From: Pseudomonas sp. TH31
GTDB lineage: Bacteria > Pseudomonadota > Gammaproteobacteria > Pseudomonadales > Pseudomonadaceae
NCBI RefSeq assembly: GCF_016650815.1
Contig: NZ_JAEKEZ010000022.1
Coordinates: 186,001 to 250,000, forward strand
Direction: 5' to 3'
Length of the DNA: 64,000 nucleotides
Shown one piece after another: positions 51,658 to 60,737 of this stretch. Numbering within the stretch: position 1 is the first letter of the stretch; every line of letters begins with the position of its first letter. The notes below the pieces were generated by a model. That model had not been told where the DNA came from. It worked only from the letters and a program-made list of their open reading frames with translations, and searched no databases. A program made the position numbers and the translations under genes.

Positions 51658-54073
51658 TCAGAACAATATCTTCGCCACATCCGCAAAGCGCTTGGCGAAA
51701 TGCACGGTAATCCCTTCTTTCAGGTACTCCGGCAATTCCTCAAAGCTGCCACGGTTAGGCTCTGGCAAGATCAATTCGAAGATCTTCTGCCGCCGCGCCG
51801 CAATCACTTTCTCGCGCACCCCGCCAATCGGCAGTACATGCCCGGTCAGCGTCAGTTCACCGGTCATGGCGATGCCTTTTTCGGCGCCTGGTTGCGCGCG
51901 AGCGAGAGCAGGGCGCTGGCCATGGTCACGCCGGCGCTCGGGCCGTCTTTCGGGGTGGCGCCTTCCGGTACGTGGAGGTGGACAAAGGCTTCGTCGAAGA
52001 ACTTCGGATCACCGCCAAACGACTTCAGGTTGGAACTGACGTAGCTGTAGGCGATTTCCGCCGACTCTTTCATCACGTCGCCCAGTTGCCCGGTGAGTTT
52101 GAAGCCACGGTTGAGCGTGTGGATCCGCGTGGCTTCTATCGGCAGGGTCGCGCCGCCCATGCTGGTCCAGGCCAGGCCGGTGATGACGCCGGTACCGGAC
52201 AGCACTTGCTCGTTGCGGAACACCGGATGGCCGAGTGAAGCTTCCAGGTCTTTCGGCCCGATCTTGATCACCGCTTGCGGCTCGTCGATCAGCTTGACCA
52301 CGGCTTTGCGCACCAGTTTGCCCAGTTGTTTTTCCAACTGACGCACACCGGCTTCACGGGCGTAACCGTCGATCAAGGCTTTCAAGGCGCTGTCGCTGAT
52401 AGCCAGGCTGGCTTTGGCCACGCCGGCCTTTTCCAACTGCTTGGGCCACAGGTGACGCTTGGCGATGGCGATTTTTTCTTCGGTGATGTAGCCCGACAGG
52501 CGAATCACTTCCATCCGGTCGAGCAACGGGCCGGGGATCGAGTCCAGGGTGTTGGCGGTGCAGACGAACAGCACTTTCGACAGGTCCAGGCGCAGGTCCA
52601 GGTAATGGTCGAGGAATTCGACGTTCTGTTCCGGGTCGAGGGTTTCCAGCAGCGCCGAGGCCGGGTCGCCCTGGTAGCTCTGGCCCATCTTGTCGATCTC
52701 GTCGAGCATGATCACCGGGTTCATCACTTCGACGTCTTTCAACGCCTGCACCAGTTTGCCCGGTTGCGCGCCGATGTAGGTGCGGCGATGGCCCTTGATC
52801 TCGGCCTCGTCGCGCATGCCGCCGAGGCTGAAGCGATAGAACGGCCGGCCCAGGGATTCAGCGATGGATTTGCCGACGCTGGTCTTGCCCACGCCCGGCG
52901 GACCGACCAGCAACACGATGGAACCGCTGATCTCGCCCTTATAGGCACCGACCGCGAGGAATTCGAGGATCCGGTCCTTGATGTCATCGAGGCCGGCATG
53001 GTGTTTGTCCAGCACTTTGCGCGCGTGCTTGAGGTCGAGTTTGTCCTCGCCATACACGCCCCACGGCACGGCGGTTGCCCAATCGAGGTAGTTGCGGGTG
53101 ACCGCGTACTCCGGCGAACCGGTCTCGAGGATCGACAGCTTGTTCATTTCCTCTTCAATGCGTTTCTGCGCCTGGGGTGGCAATACTTTGCCCGTCAGGC
53201 GTTGCTCGAACTGTTCGATGTCGGCGCTGCGGTCATCCTTGGTCAGCCCCAATTCTTGCTGGATGACCTTGAGCTGTTCCTTGAGGAAAAACTCGCGCTG
53301 ATGCTCGCCGATCTTGCGGTTCACTTCGGCGGAGATTTCTTTTTGCAGGCGCGCGACTTCGACCTCCTTGCGCAGCATCGGCAGGACTTTTTCCATGCGC
53401 TTGAGCATTGGCACGCAGTCGAGCACTTCTTGCAGCTCACCACCGGTGGCCGAGGTCAGGGCGGCGGCGAAGTCGGTCAGCGGCGACGGATCGTTGGGGC
53501 TGAAGCGGTTGAGGTAGTTCTTCAGTTCTTCGCTGTACAGCGGGTTGAGCGGCAGCAACTCCTTGATCGCGTTGATCAGCGCCATGCCGTAGGCCTTGAC
53601 CTCGTCGGTCGGCTCGGTGGGCTGGTGCGGGTATTCGACTTCCACCAGATACGGCGGGCGATGGTGTTTGAGCCAGGTCTTGATCCGTACCGGGTCAGGC
53701 CCTGGGCGACGAATTGCAGCTTGCCGTTTTCACGACTGGCGTGGTGCACCTTGACCAGGGTGCCGTACTCCGGCAGTGCCTTGGTGTCGAAATGGCGCGG
53801 ATCTTCCTGGGGCGTGTCCATGAAGAACAGGGCCAGGGAGTGATGATCGGATTTGCTCACCAGGTCCAGGGTTTCGGCCCAGGGTTCTTCATTGACGATG
53901 ACCGGCAGCACCTGGGCCGGGAAGAACGGGCGATTGTGGATCGGGATGATGTAAACCTTGTCCGGCAGGTTCTGGCCAGGCAGGGCGAGGCCTTTGCCGG
54001 TGGAATGCTGTTCGATCGGGTCTGTTTCGGCGTACTCGCTCGGGTCTTCCGGGAATTCTTGCTGGTCGCTCAT
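51658..54073 (-). pseudogene. Lon-type ATP-dependent protease (AsrA-like), two frameshifts
   Basis: ATG 54073 opens MSDQQEFPEDPSEYAETDPI. After QFVAQGLTR the frame breaks (CCCGGG read as CCGGG at 53690-53694); the main part then has Walker A VGPPGVGKTSVGKSIAESLG and Walker B VIMLDEIDKMG. The proteolytic Ser is in PKDGPSAGVTMAS. A second break (CCC read as CC at 51874-51876) follows NQAPKK, and the catalytic Lys (GVREKVIAARRQ) is in the last frame, ending at 51658. With two bases restored the protein has 805 residues. The N-terminus fits the second Pseudomonas Lon (AsrA, linked to heat shock) more than housekeeping Lon. Likely sequencing errors. Confidence 0.87.
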
Positions 54074-54203
54074 GGGGCACCTGCGCAATGGGGTATGGGT
54101 CTTAGATGGGGCAGGTGGGGGTGGTTTCAATGGGCATGGATATTTCAAGGTGTGTGTTCAGGTTTTTGACAGCGTTGAATCTTCGAAGGCTGGACGCAAT
54201 CCC

Positions 54204-54297
54204 TGTAGGAGCTGCCGAAGGCTGCGATCTTTTGATTTTGATTTTGATTTTTCAAGATCGAAAGATCAAAAGATCGCAGCCTTCGGCAGCTCCTACA
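54204..54297. repeat. Paired family-A REP with GATTTT tandem loop
   Basis: TGTAGGAGCTGCCGAAGGCT GCGATCTTTTGATTTTGATT..., inverted arm ...GATCGCAGCCTTCGGCAGCT CCTACA. The loop holds a short GATTTT array. It lies between lon and the gcd terminator. Confidence 0.92.
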
Positions 54298-54322
54298 GGG
54301 GGCATTCAAATCCGGTGGGCAC

Positions 54323-54355
54323 AAAAAAGGCGACTCCTGTGAGGGAGTCGCCTTT
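54323..54355 (-). terminator. Rho-independent terminator after gcd
   Basis: Minus strand AAAGGCGACTCC-CTCACA-GGAGTCGCCTTTTTT, a 12-bp stem with a T run, 19 bases beyond the gcd stop. Confidence 0.9.
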
Positions 54356-54373
54356 CATTCAACCGCCCGGAAC

Positions 54374-56784
54374 TTATTCCGGCAGTTTGTAGGCGATCAC
54401 ATAGTCGCCCATTTTGGTGCCCAGCGAGCCGTGGCCGCCAACGACGAGCAGTACGTATTGTTTGCCGTCCTTGCCGGTGTAGGTCATCGGTGTGGCCTGG
54501 CCGCCGGCCGGCAGGCGCGACTTCCACAGTTCCTTGCCGCTGTTGACGTCATAGGCACGCAGGTACTGGTCCAGCGTGCCGCTGAGGAAGCCGACACCAC
54601 CGGCAGTCACCATCGAGCCGCCCATGCTCGGCACACCAATCGGCAGGCCGATAGGCAGTGGCGAGCTGTCGCGGCTGGTGCCGTTTTTGCGTTTCCACAC
54701 CACTTTGTTGGTGGTCAGGTCGATACCGGTGACATAGCCCCATGCCGGGGCCTGGCACGGTACACCGAACGGTGACATGAACGGGTGCATGGTCACGGCG
54801 TACGGCGCGCCAGCATTGGGCTGGATGCCAGCGGTTTCGCTTTCGCGCTTGCTGTCAGCCGCCACTTCGGCGCGGGGGATCATTTTCGACACGAACGCCA
54901 TGTAGTTCGGGCTGGTGAACAGCAACTGGCGAACCGGATCGACCGACACGCTGCCCCAGTTGAACACACCCACGTTACCCGGATAGATCAGGCTGCCCTG
55001 CAACGACGGCGGGGTGTACTGGCCTTCGTAACGCAGTTCCTTGAACTGGATGCGGCACAGCATCTGGTCAAAGGGACTGGCGCCCCACATGGCTTTTTCG
55101 GTCAGTTCCGGGGCCAGCAGGTTGAGGTCCGAGCGCGCCTGGGTCGGCGCGGTGTGGTCGCCTGATACCGCGCCTTGCGGCACCGGAATCTCACGAATCG
55201 GTACAATCGCCGTGCCGTCGCGACGGTCCAGCACATACAGGCTGCCCTGTTTGGTTGGGGCAATCAGCGCCGGCTTCACGCCGTCGGCAGTTTTCAGATC
55301 AAGCAGGGTCGGCTGGCTGCCGACGTCCATGTCCCACAGGTCGTGGTGAGTGAACTGGTAGTTCCAGCGCACCTTGCCGGTGGCCAGGTCCAGAGCAACC
55401 AGGCCGGCGCTGAATTTTTCAGCGCCCGGCATACGGTCGCCGCCGTACTGGTCAGGCATCTGGTTGCCCAGTGGCAGATACACCATGCCGAGTTTTTCGT
55501 CGACGCTGGCCAGAGACCACATGTTCGGCGAGTTGCGGGTGTAGGTTTTGCCCGGCGCCAAAGGCTCGGTGGCTTCCGGATTGCCGCTGTCCCAGTTCCA
55601 GACCAGGCGACCGTCATGCACATCGAACGCGCGGATCACGCCGGAAGGTTCGTTGGTCGACTCGTTGTCGGTGACGTGACCACCCATGATCACCAGATCA
55701 CGGGTAATCGCGGCCGGGGAGGTGGCGTAGTAGCCACCCGGCGTGAACGGACCGATACCCTGGGTCAGGTCAACAGTGCCTTTATTGCCGAAGCCTTCAC
55801 AGACTTTGCCAGTGTCGGCGTTGATTGCGATCAGGCGCGCATCGGCGGTCGGCAGGTACAGGCGACGCGGGCAGGCCTGGGCAACGGCTTTACCGGCTTC
55901 GGAGACAACGGCGGCCGAGGCATTGGCAGACTTGGCGTAGTCGTTCTCGTCGTAGTAAGAGACGCCACGGCAGGTCATGTGGGCGAAGCCCTTGAAGCCC
56001 ACCGGGCTCTTGATCTGCGGGTCGAAGCGCCAGAGTTCCTTGCCGGTATCCGGGTCCAGCGCCAGCACTTTGCTGTGAGCGGTGCAGGCATAGATCATGC
56101 CGTTAACCTTCAGCGGGGTGTTTTCGTTGGTCAGTTCCACCGGGTCATCGGCGGTCGGCAGGTCGCCAGTGCGGATACGCCAGGCTTCCTGCAACTTGCC
56201 GACGTTGGCCGGGGTGATCTGCTTCAGTGGCGAGTAGCGGTCACCGAATTCGGTACGGCCATAGGCCTGCCAGTCGCCATCGGGCATGGCCGGGGCGGTG
56301 CTGGTCAGGTCCGTGGTGTCGCGGCCCAACTCGCCGAAGACTTCACCTGGGTGCGTGAATTGACTGGCAACGGCGGTGGCGCCAGACAGAATCACGGCGA
56401 CGCTCAGTGCAGCGGTGCCCAGCGGTGCAGCACCGTCGCGCAGCAACGGCCGGCGGAACCACGGCAACAGCAGGACCACACCGAGGGCGAACCACAACGA
56501 CAGACGCGGCACCAATTGCCACCAGTCGAGGCCGACTTCCCACAGCGCCCAAACAGTACTGGCGAACAGCACCAGTGCGTACAGGCCAAGTGCAGCGCGG
56601 CGAGCGGCAATCAGCAGCACGCCGCTCAGCGCGAAGCCGATACCGGCCAGCAGGTAATACAGCGAGCCGCCGAGCATGCTCAGCTTGATCCCCCGGCCAG
56701 CATGGCCAGGCCCATTAGCAGAAGCAGGATACCGAGCAGGCTCGGTAGCAGACGGCTTCGGCTCAAAGCACCATCAGTGCTCAT
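54374..56784 (-). pseudogene. gcd: Membrane PQQ glucose dehydrogenase, frameshifted near the start
   Basis: Oxidises periplasmic glucose to gluconolactone and passes electrons to ubiquinone. ATG 56784 opens MSTDGALSRSRLLPSLLGIL, a first membrane helix. The frame breaks at LAGG; the rest (KLSMLGGSLYYLLAGIGFAL) with four more helices and the PQQ propeller follows in another frame, because one G is missing in the run at 56690-56694. Propeller features: NENTPLKVNGMIYACTAHSK, FTHHDLWDMDVGSQP, and the C-terminal GKDGKQYVLLVVGGHGSLG. Corrected length is 803 residues, as in the family. The OprB porin gene next door fits joint glucose use. Confidence 0.9.
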
Positions 56785-56910
56785 AGTGTGGTTCTCCGTG
56801 ACGTTTAAGTAGTCCCGCGCTAGTTCACTGTAGATGACGATCTGGCGTGGGCATTGGTTCAGTTGCAAAAGTAAAACTTGGTCGAAGCTTGTTTAGTTCA
56901 TGCAATCCCT

Positions 56911-57000
56911 TGTGGGAGCGAGCCTGCTCGCGATGGCGGCTTAACATTCATCATTGTTGTCGACTGACAGACCGCTATCGTGAGCAGGCTCGCTCCCACA
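56911..57000. repeat. Paired REP, family B (TGTGGGAGCGAG type)
   Basis: TGTGGGAGCGAGCCTGCTCG CGATGGCGGC, about 30 bases with CATTCATCATTGTTGTCGAC, then ACCGCTATCGTGAGCAGGCT CGCTCCCACA. It lies between gcd and oprB, 15 bases after the oprB stop on its strand. Confidence 0.9.
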
Positions 57001-57015
57001 GGTTTTTCGTGAGTC

Positions 57016-58398
57016 TTAAAACGATGAGGTGATCTTGATCCCGCCGATCAATGCGTCATCGACCTTGTCTACGCCACCGGGGTGACGGATGTATTGCAGG
57101 TTCGGGCGCACGGTCAGCCAGTTCGTGACGTGCACGCCGTAATAGAGTTCGGCGCTGTATTCGGTGTCTTGTGGCGGCAGGAATGATGGATCGTCGTAGT
57201 CGTAGACGGCGCGGGCCTGATTGGTCGCCTCGGCGTTCTTGCGATAGGCCGGGTTGACGTGAACCCGGGCCAGGGCGAAACCGATGTCGTCCTTGGTGCG
57301 TGCGTCGAACAAGCCTTTGTAGACGACGCCCGCCTGGACATAGTTGTCGATGGCGTTGGTCTTCTTGTCGTGCATCGTGCCGTTGGCGAACACGCTCAAG
57401 CCACGGGAGTTGTCGCTGGCGCGGCTGGTGATCTGCTGCTGAACACCCAGCCACACGCCGTGCTTGCTCGACGCGCTGCGGTACGCTTCGCCACTCAAGG
57501 CAGCGGGTTGGCCATTGCTGTCCTTGTAGGCGTCGGTGGCCTTGGCGTTGCTGTAGTAATAACCGGCGCGGTATTCGCCCGGCAGGCCATTTAGCTTCGG
57601 CGACCAGACCAGTTCCACCGGCAGGATTGCGCCCTGGGTGCCGCTGCCGCTGAGCTTGAAGCCATTGCCGCGATCAAGGTTCGACGGGTTCTGCTCATAG
57701 GCGCCGATTTGCGCGTAGAGCTCCGGCGTCAGGTGATATTTGACCCGAATTGCCCACTGGCTGACCGGCCAGTTGTACCAGATGCCGCCGACCCAGTTGC
57801 CGACCTGCGAACCGCAGAACGCCAGGTTCTGGAAGTCGCAAGGGAAGCTGTTGAAGTCTTCGCCTTCGCCAAAGCGGCCGACCTTGATGTCGAGCTTCTG
57901 GTCGAAGAATTTCTGCTGATACCACATCTGCGTCAGGCGCCAGGTCTGGCCACGGCCCCAGACTTCCTGGGCCGAGGTGAAACCGCCAACCCGTGGGTCG
58001 TTGATTCGGTCGTTGCTGATGTTGTTGCCGTTGCGCTCGGTGATGGTCAGCTGAAATTCGGCGGCATCCCAGCCAAGGATCTTCTGCAAGTCCAGGTGCG
58101 TGCCGAGGCCGAACTGGTCGCTATAGCGAGCGGTGCGGTCGTGGTCATAGCCGCCATGCAGGTTGCTGCCCATCTCGCCGGTGTAATCGACGTTGAAGTC
58201 GTAGCCTTTTTTCGAAAGTTCGGTGCGCGTGCCGTTCCAGTCACCGAGCATCCACTTTGAGTCGCTATCGAAGGCCGGGGCCGCGTGAACGCAGGTGACG
58301 AGGCCGAGGGCGCTGAGACCACCGATCAGGTTCAGGGCTTTTCGGTGAGCCGCCGGGGTGGAGACAGCGCTGTCTCGCGAAGCTGGAAAGTCAGGCAT
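57016..58398 (-). CDS. oprB: Carbohydrate-selective porin OprB
   Basis: Outer-membrane channel for glucose and related sugars. 460 residues. The signal peptide has a long N-region (MPDFPASRDSAVSTPAAHRK) and hydrophobic core ALNLIGGLSALGLVTCVHA. The mature part starts ...DSDSKWMLGDWNGTRTELSK and ends in GGIKITSSF with a terminal Phe, the beta-barrel signature. It is upstream of gcd on the same strand. A 10-bp inverted repeat upstream (58498-58555) may be an operator. Confidence 0.93.
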   Translation of the reverse strand: MPDFPASRDSAVSTPAAHRKALNLIGGLSALGLVTCVHAAPAFDSDSKWMLGDWNGTRTELSKKGYDFNVDYTGEMGSNLHGGYDHDRTARYSDQFGLGTHLDLQKILGWDAAEFQLTITERNGNNISNDRINDPRVGGFTSAQEVWGRGQTWRLTQMWYQQKFFDQKLDIKVGRFGEGEDFNSFPCDFQNLAFCGSQVGNWVGGIWYNWPVSQWAIRVKYHLTPELYAQIGAYEQNPSNLDRGNGFKLSGSGTQGAILPVELVWSPKLNGLPGEYRAGYYYSNAKATDAYKDSNGQPAALSGEAYRSASSKHGVWLGVQQQITSRASDNSRGLSVFANGTMHDKKTNAIDNYVQAGVVYKGLFDARTKDDIGFALARVHVNPAYRKNAEATNQARAVYDYDDPSFLPPQDTEYSAELYYGVHVTNWLTVRPNLQYIRHPGGVDKVDDALIGGIKITSSF

Positions 58399-58497
58399 AG
58401 AGAAGTAATTCTTGGTCTTTTTCTGGGAGGTGAACTGAACGCAACGAGATGGAACGGGCAGTGAAGCGTTTCAGCTTAAGGGCGGCAGGATAATGAT

Positions 58498-58555
58498 CTG
58501 TTACAAAGTGAGAAAGTACTTTTATTGACATGGATCCTTTCGGATTTTGTAACAG
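58498..58555. promoter_or_regulatory. Inverted repeat upstream of oprB, candidate operator
   Basis: CTGTTACAAA (58498-58507) and its exact reverse complement TTTGTAACAG (58546-58555), 38 bases apart, centred about 130 bases before the oprB ATG. The binding protein is unknown; a sugar-responsive regulator of the glucose regulon is a guess from position. Confidence 0.45.
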
Positions 58556-58596
58556 TATGCTGCGACCAATCACCACAGGCCAAAAAAGAGACCATC

Positions 58597-58740
58597 TGTG
58601 GGAGCGAGCTTGCAAGCTTCGCTCCTACGAAGGGCGGTTTGCGCTCTTGAGGTCGTGAAGATCTGTAGGAGCACGGCTTGCCGACGATGGCGTTTTCGAG
58701 ACCGCCTTCGCGAGCAAGCTTTGCTCCTACGAAGGGCGGC
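58597..58740. repeat. Composite cluster of family-B REP pieces
   Basis: Three fragments in a row: TGTGGGAGCGAGCTTGCAAG CTTCGCTCCTACGAAGGGCG, CTGTAGGAGCACGGCTTGCC, and GCCTTCGCGAGCAAGCTTTG CTCCTACGAAGGGCG. The block CTCCTACGAAGGGCGG occurs twice (58622-58637 and 58724-58739), suggesting rearrangement between copies. The 490-base oprB-VF530 gap holds this cluster and the inverted repeat at 58498, nothing else seen. Confidence 0.75.
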
Positions 58741-58884
58741 ACGTTGTCCCGGCGCCGCGAGCGCCGACAAAAAGCTGTCGTTCGCCTACAGTTAATGGAT
58801 CGGCACACTAGAGCGCTTCCGCCTGACGAAGCCCTCGGCTAAGGTGCGCGGCTTCTTTATTCTTTCTTCGCGCAAAGGCCCGGC

Positions 58885-59115
58885 ATGACCGAACAGAACA
58901 ACAACCCGCTGCACGGCGTGACCCTGGAACAGATCCTCAACGCCCTGGTCGAGCACTATGAATGGTCGGGGCTGGCCGAGCGTATCGACATTCGCTGCTT
59001 CAAGAGCGATCCGAGCATCAAGTCGAGCCTGACCTTCCTGCGTAAAACTCCGTGGGCGCGGGAGAAAGTCGAGCAGTTGTACATCAGGTTGATGCGCACC
59101 AAGCGACCGGTTTGA
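58885..59115 (+). CDS. VF530 family DNA-binding protein
   Basis: 76 residues, full length for this small family (DUF2132): [20 protein letters not shown], then [20 protein letters not shown] and [16 protein letters not shown]. The solved Vibrio fischeri member is an all-helical protein with DNA-binding similarity; the cellular role is unknown. Followed 2 bases later by a membrane-protein gene. Confidence 0.9.
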   Translation: MTEQNNNPLHGVTLEQILNALVEHYEWSGLAERIDIRCFKSDPSIKSSLTFLRKTPWAREKVEQLYIRLMRTKRPV

Positions 59116-59117
59116 AC

Positions 59118-59750
59118 ATGCTCCGCCAAGCCGTGGCAAGGCGCCGTTTCGTCGCCGTGGCAGCAGTGCTCGGCTGGGCGGGGCTGAGCATTCAGCTGTA
59201 CCTGATTCTCTATTCGCGCTTCACCCTTGAGGCCAGCCTGATTGGCGGGCTGGTGAGTTTCTTCAGTTATTTCACCGTGCTGAGCAACACCTTGGTGGCC
59301 GCGGTCCTGACCTGTGAACTGACCTCCCGGGAATCAGCCACGCGACGCTGGTTCCTGCAACCGTGGGTGAGCAGCGGGGTGATGGTAAGCATCGTCGTGG
59401 TCGGGGTGGCGTACAGCGTGTTGCTGCGACATCTGTGGCACCCCGAAGGCTGGCAGTTCCTGGCCGACGAGCTGATGCACGACGTGATGCCGCTGCTGTA
59501 CCTGGCCTATTGGTGGTTCTGCGTACCCAAGGGCACGTTGCGCCTGCGGCACATTGGCCTGTGGGTGATTTACCCGATAATTTACTTCGCGTATGTGCTG
59601 TTTCGCGGACATGCGTTGGCGGTGTATCCCTATCCGTTCATCAATGTGGACACGTTGGGTTATCCACAAGTCTTGATCAACGCCTGTGGAGTATTGGCCG
59701 GATTCGTGGCGAGCGCGTTGATTGTGTTGTGGTTGGATCGGCGTCGCTAA
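59118..59750 (+). CDS. Pr6Pr family membrane protein
   Basis: ATG 59118 gives 210 residues with six hydrophobic segments (AVAAVLGWAGLSIQLYLILY, FFSYFTVLSNTLVAAVL, GVMVSIVVVGVAYSVLL, MPLLYLAYWWFCV, HIGLWVIYPIIYFAYVL, LINACGVLAGFVASALIVLW). The FFSYFTVLSN block and the internal histidines (LRHLWHPEGW, LMHDVMP) are those of the Pr6Pr/FAR-17a/AIG1-like proteins. Function unknown in bacteria. Probably cotranscribed with the VF530 gene. Confidence 0.87.
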   Translation: MLRQAVARRRFVAVAAVLGWAGLSIQLYLILYSRFTLEASLIGGLVSFFSYFTVLSNTLVAAVLTCELTSRESATRRWFLQPWVSSGVMVSIVVVGVAYSVLLRHLWHPEGWQFLADELMHDVMPLLYLAYWWFCVPKGTLRLRHIGLWVIYPIIYFAYVLFRGHALAVYPYPFINVDTLGYPQVLINACGVLAGFVASALIVLWLDRRR

Positions 59751-59811
59751 CAGCAAGTTTCGCAACATAAAAGCTCTTGGGTGGGCTATTACGTAACGGC
59801 CCATGAAGGCT

Positions 59812-59845
59812 AATGCCAGTCAGTTAATCAGACTGGCATTTTTGT
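59812..59845 (+). terminator. Rho-independent terminator
   Basis: AATGCCAGTC-AGTTAATCA-GACTGGCATT followed by TTTGTTTTTT. It ends the VF530-Pr6Pr unit, about 60 bases after the last stop. Confidence 0.88.
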
Positions 59846-60737
59846 TTTTTATCCGACAATTTGGCGATTTCAGTCGGATGGCCCGAGGTGGCGTCTGAGT
59901 TCGATCCTGGCTATTTTTTAAAGCCGTATCAGACCAATATCTCGGTGGAAATCACGTTGAGAGTCACTCACGTGTTGCGAGTTAATTTTTTCTTGGCAAT
60001 AAAGTGGAGCTTGTTCCTGTGGGTGTCTGGGGTAGGTGGGAGAACATTGGGCGGCGCCAACACTTTTGTATGGTGAAGCTCCGTTTCATCTCAACGCTTC
60101 GTCACTGTTTACCGTTGAACCACCCAACGTCGAGTAACTGGTTTGTAAGCGTTCCATGAACCCCACATTTTAAAGGTGGGGATCTTTGGCTATCTTCAAA
60201 TTTGCGGTGTGCCGTTCCTCGGCTGGGGTAGCTTGGCTGCCCTGACGGGGATAAATCCCTCGCCACCGGTAAAACCTCTGCCACCAGTAAATCCGGTTGT
60301 TCATTCCCTACCCGCGCGAGCTACCTATCCATCCTCATCCCATAACCCGCTTCAGCGTTAAAACCCAAGGCAGGAGCTGTATGCGGTAATTGCGCATGCA
60401 CGGATCTGTGCGGGGGGCAGTTGATTGCGATTCCTGCCGCGACCAATACTTTGTCGTCCTTTGCGCATTTTATGGCCTAGGCAGGCCAGCCGCCCTGATG
60501 GTTGGGCGGGAGGGAGCCAATCGTGAGCAAACCATTTTTTAGCAAATCTGCGAAGGCCCTTTGCGGAAAATAAAACCGCTCAAGCGCGGTCCTGGCGAGT
60601 TCCTGGGGCCGCGCGTGGGCCCTTGGAGAGTCAATCCAATTGGCGCAGGGCGATTATCCAGGCATGCCGGGCATCCAATCACGGTGCGGCTTTTTTCCTG
60701 GTGTAATTGCCTGCGCGGGTAGCTCAGAGATAGGCTG
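59846..60737. other. Long intergenic stretch without a clear gene
   Basis: About 890 bases. The left part (59860-60080) is visibly more AT-rich than the rest of the window. Two short open frames exist, 59861-60076 and 60176-60361 (the latter beginning MGIFGYLQICGVPF and containing PPVKPLPPVNPVV), but neither has a good ribosome site or recognisable family. The hairpin CCCCAC-ATTTTAAAG-GTGGGG (60161-60181) overlaps the start of the second. No REP element lies here, unlike most gaps of this size in the window. It may hold remnants of a displaced gene. Confidence 0.5.

Noticed and set aside
52275..53843. A 522-codon plus-strand frame over the lon gene
   Set aside because: Antisense shadow of Lon; the Walker and Ser-Lys motifs are all on the minus strand.
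59861..60076. A 71-codon open frame after the terminator at 59845
   Set aside because: No ribosome site, TTG start, no recognisable pattern. Listed only as part of the gene-free stretch.
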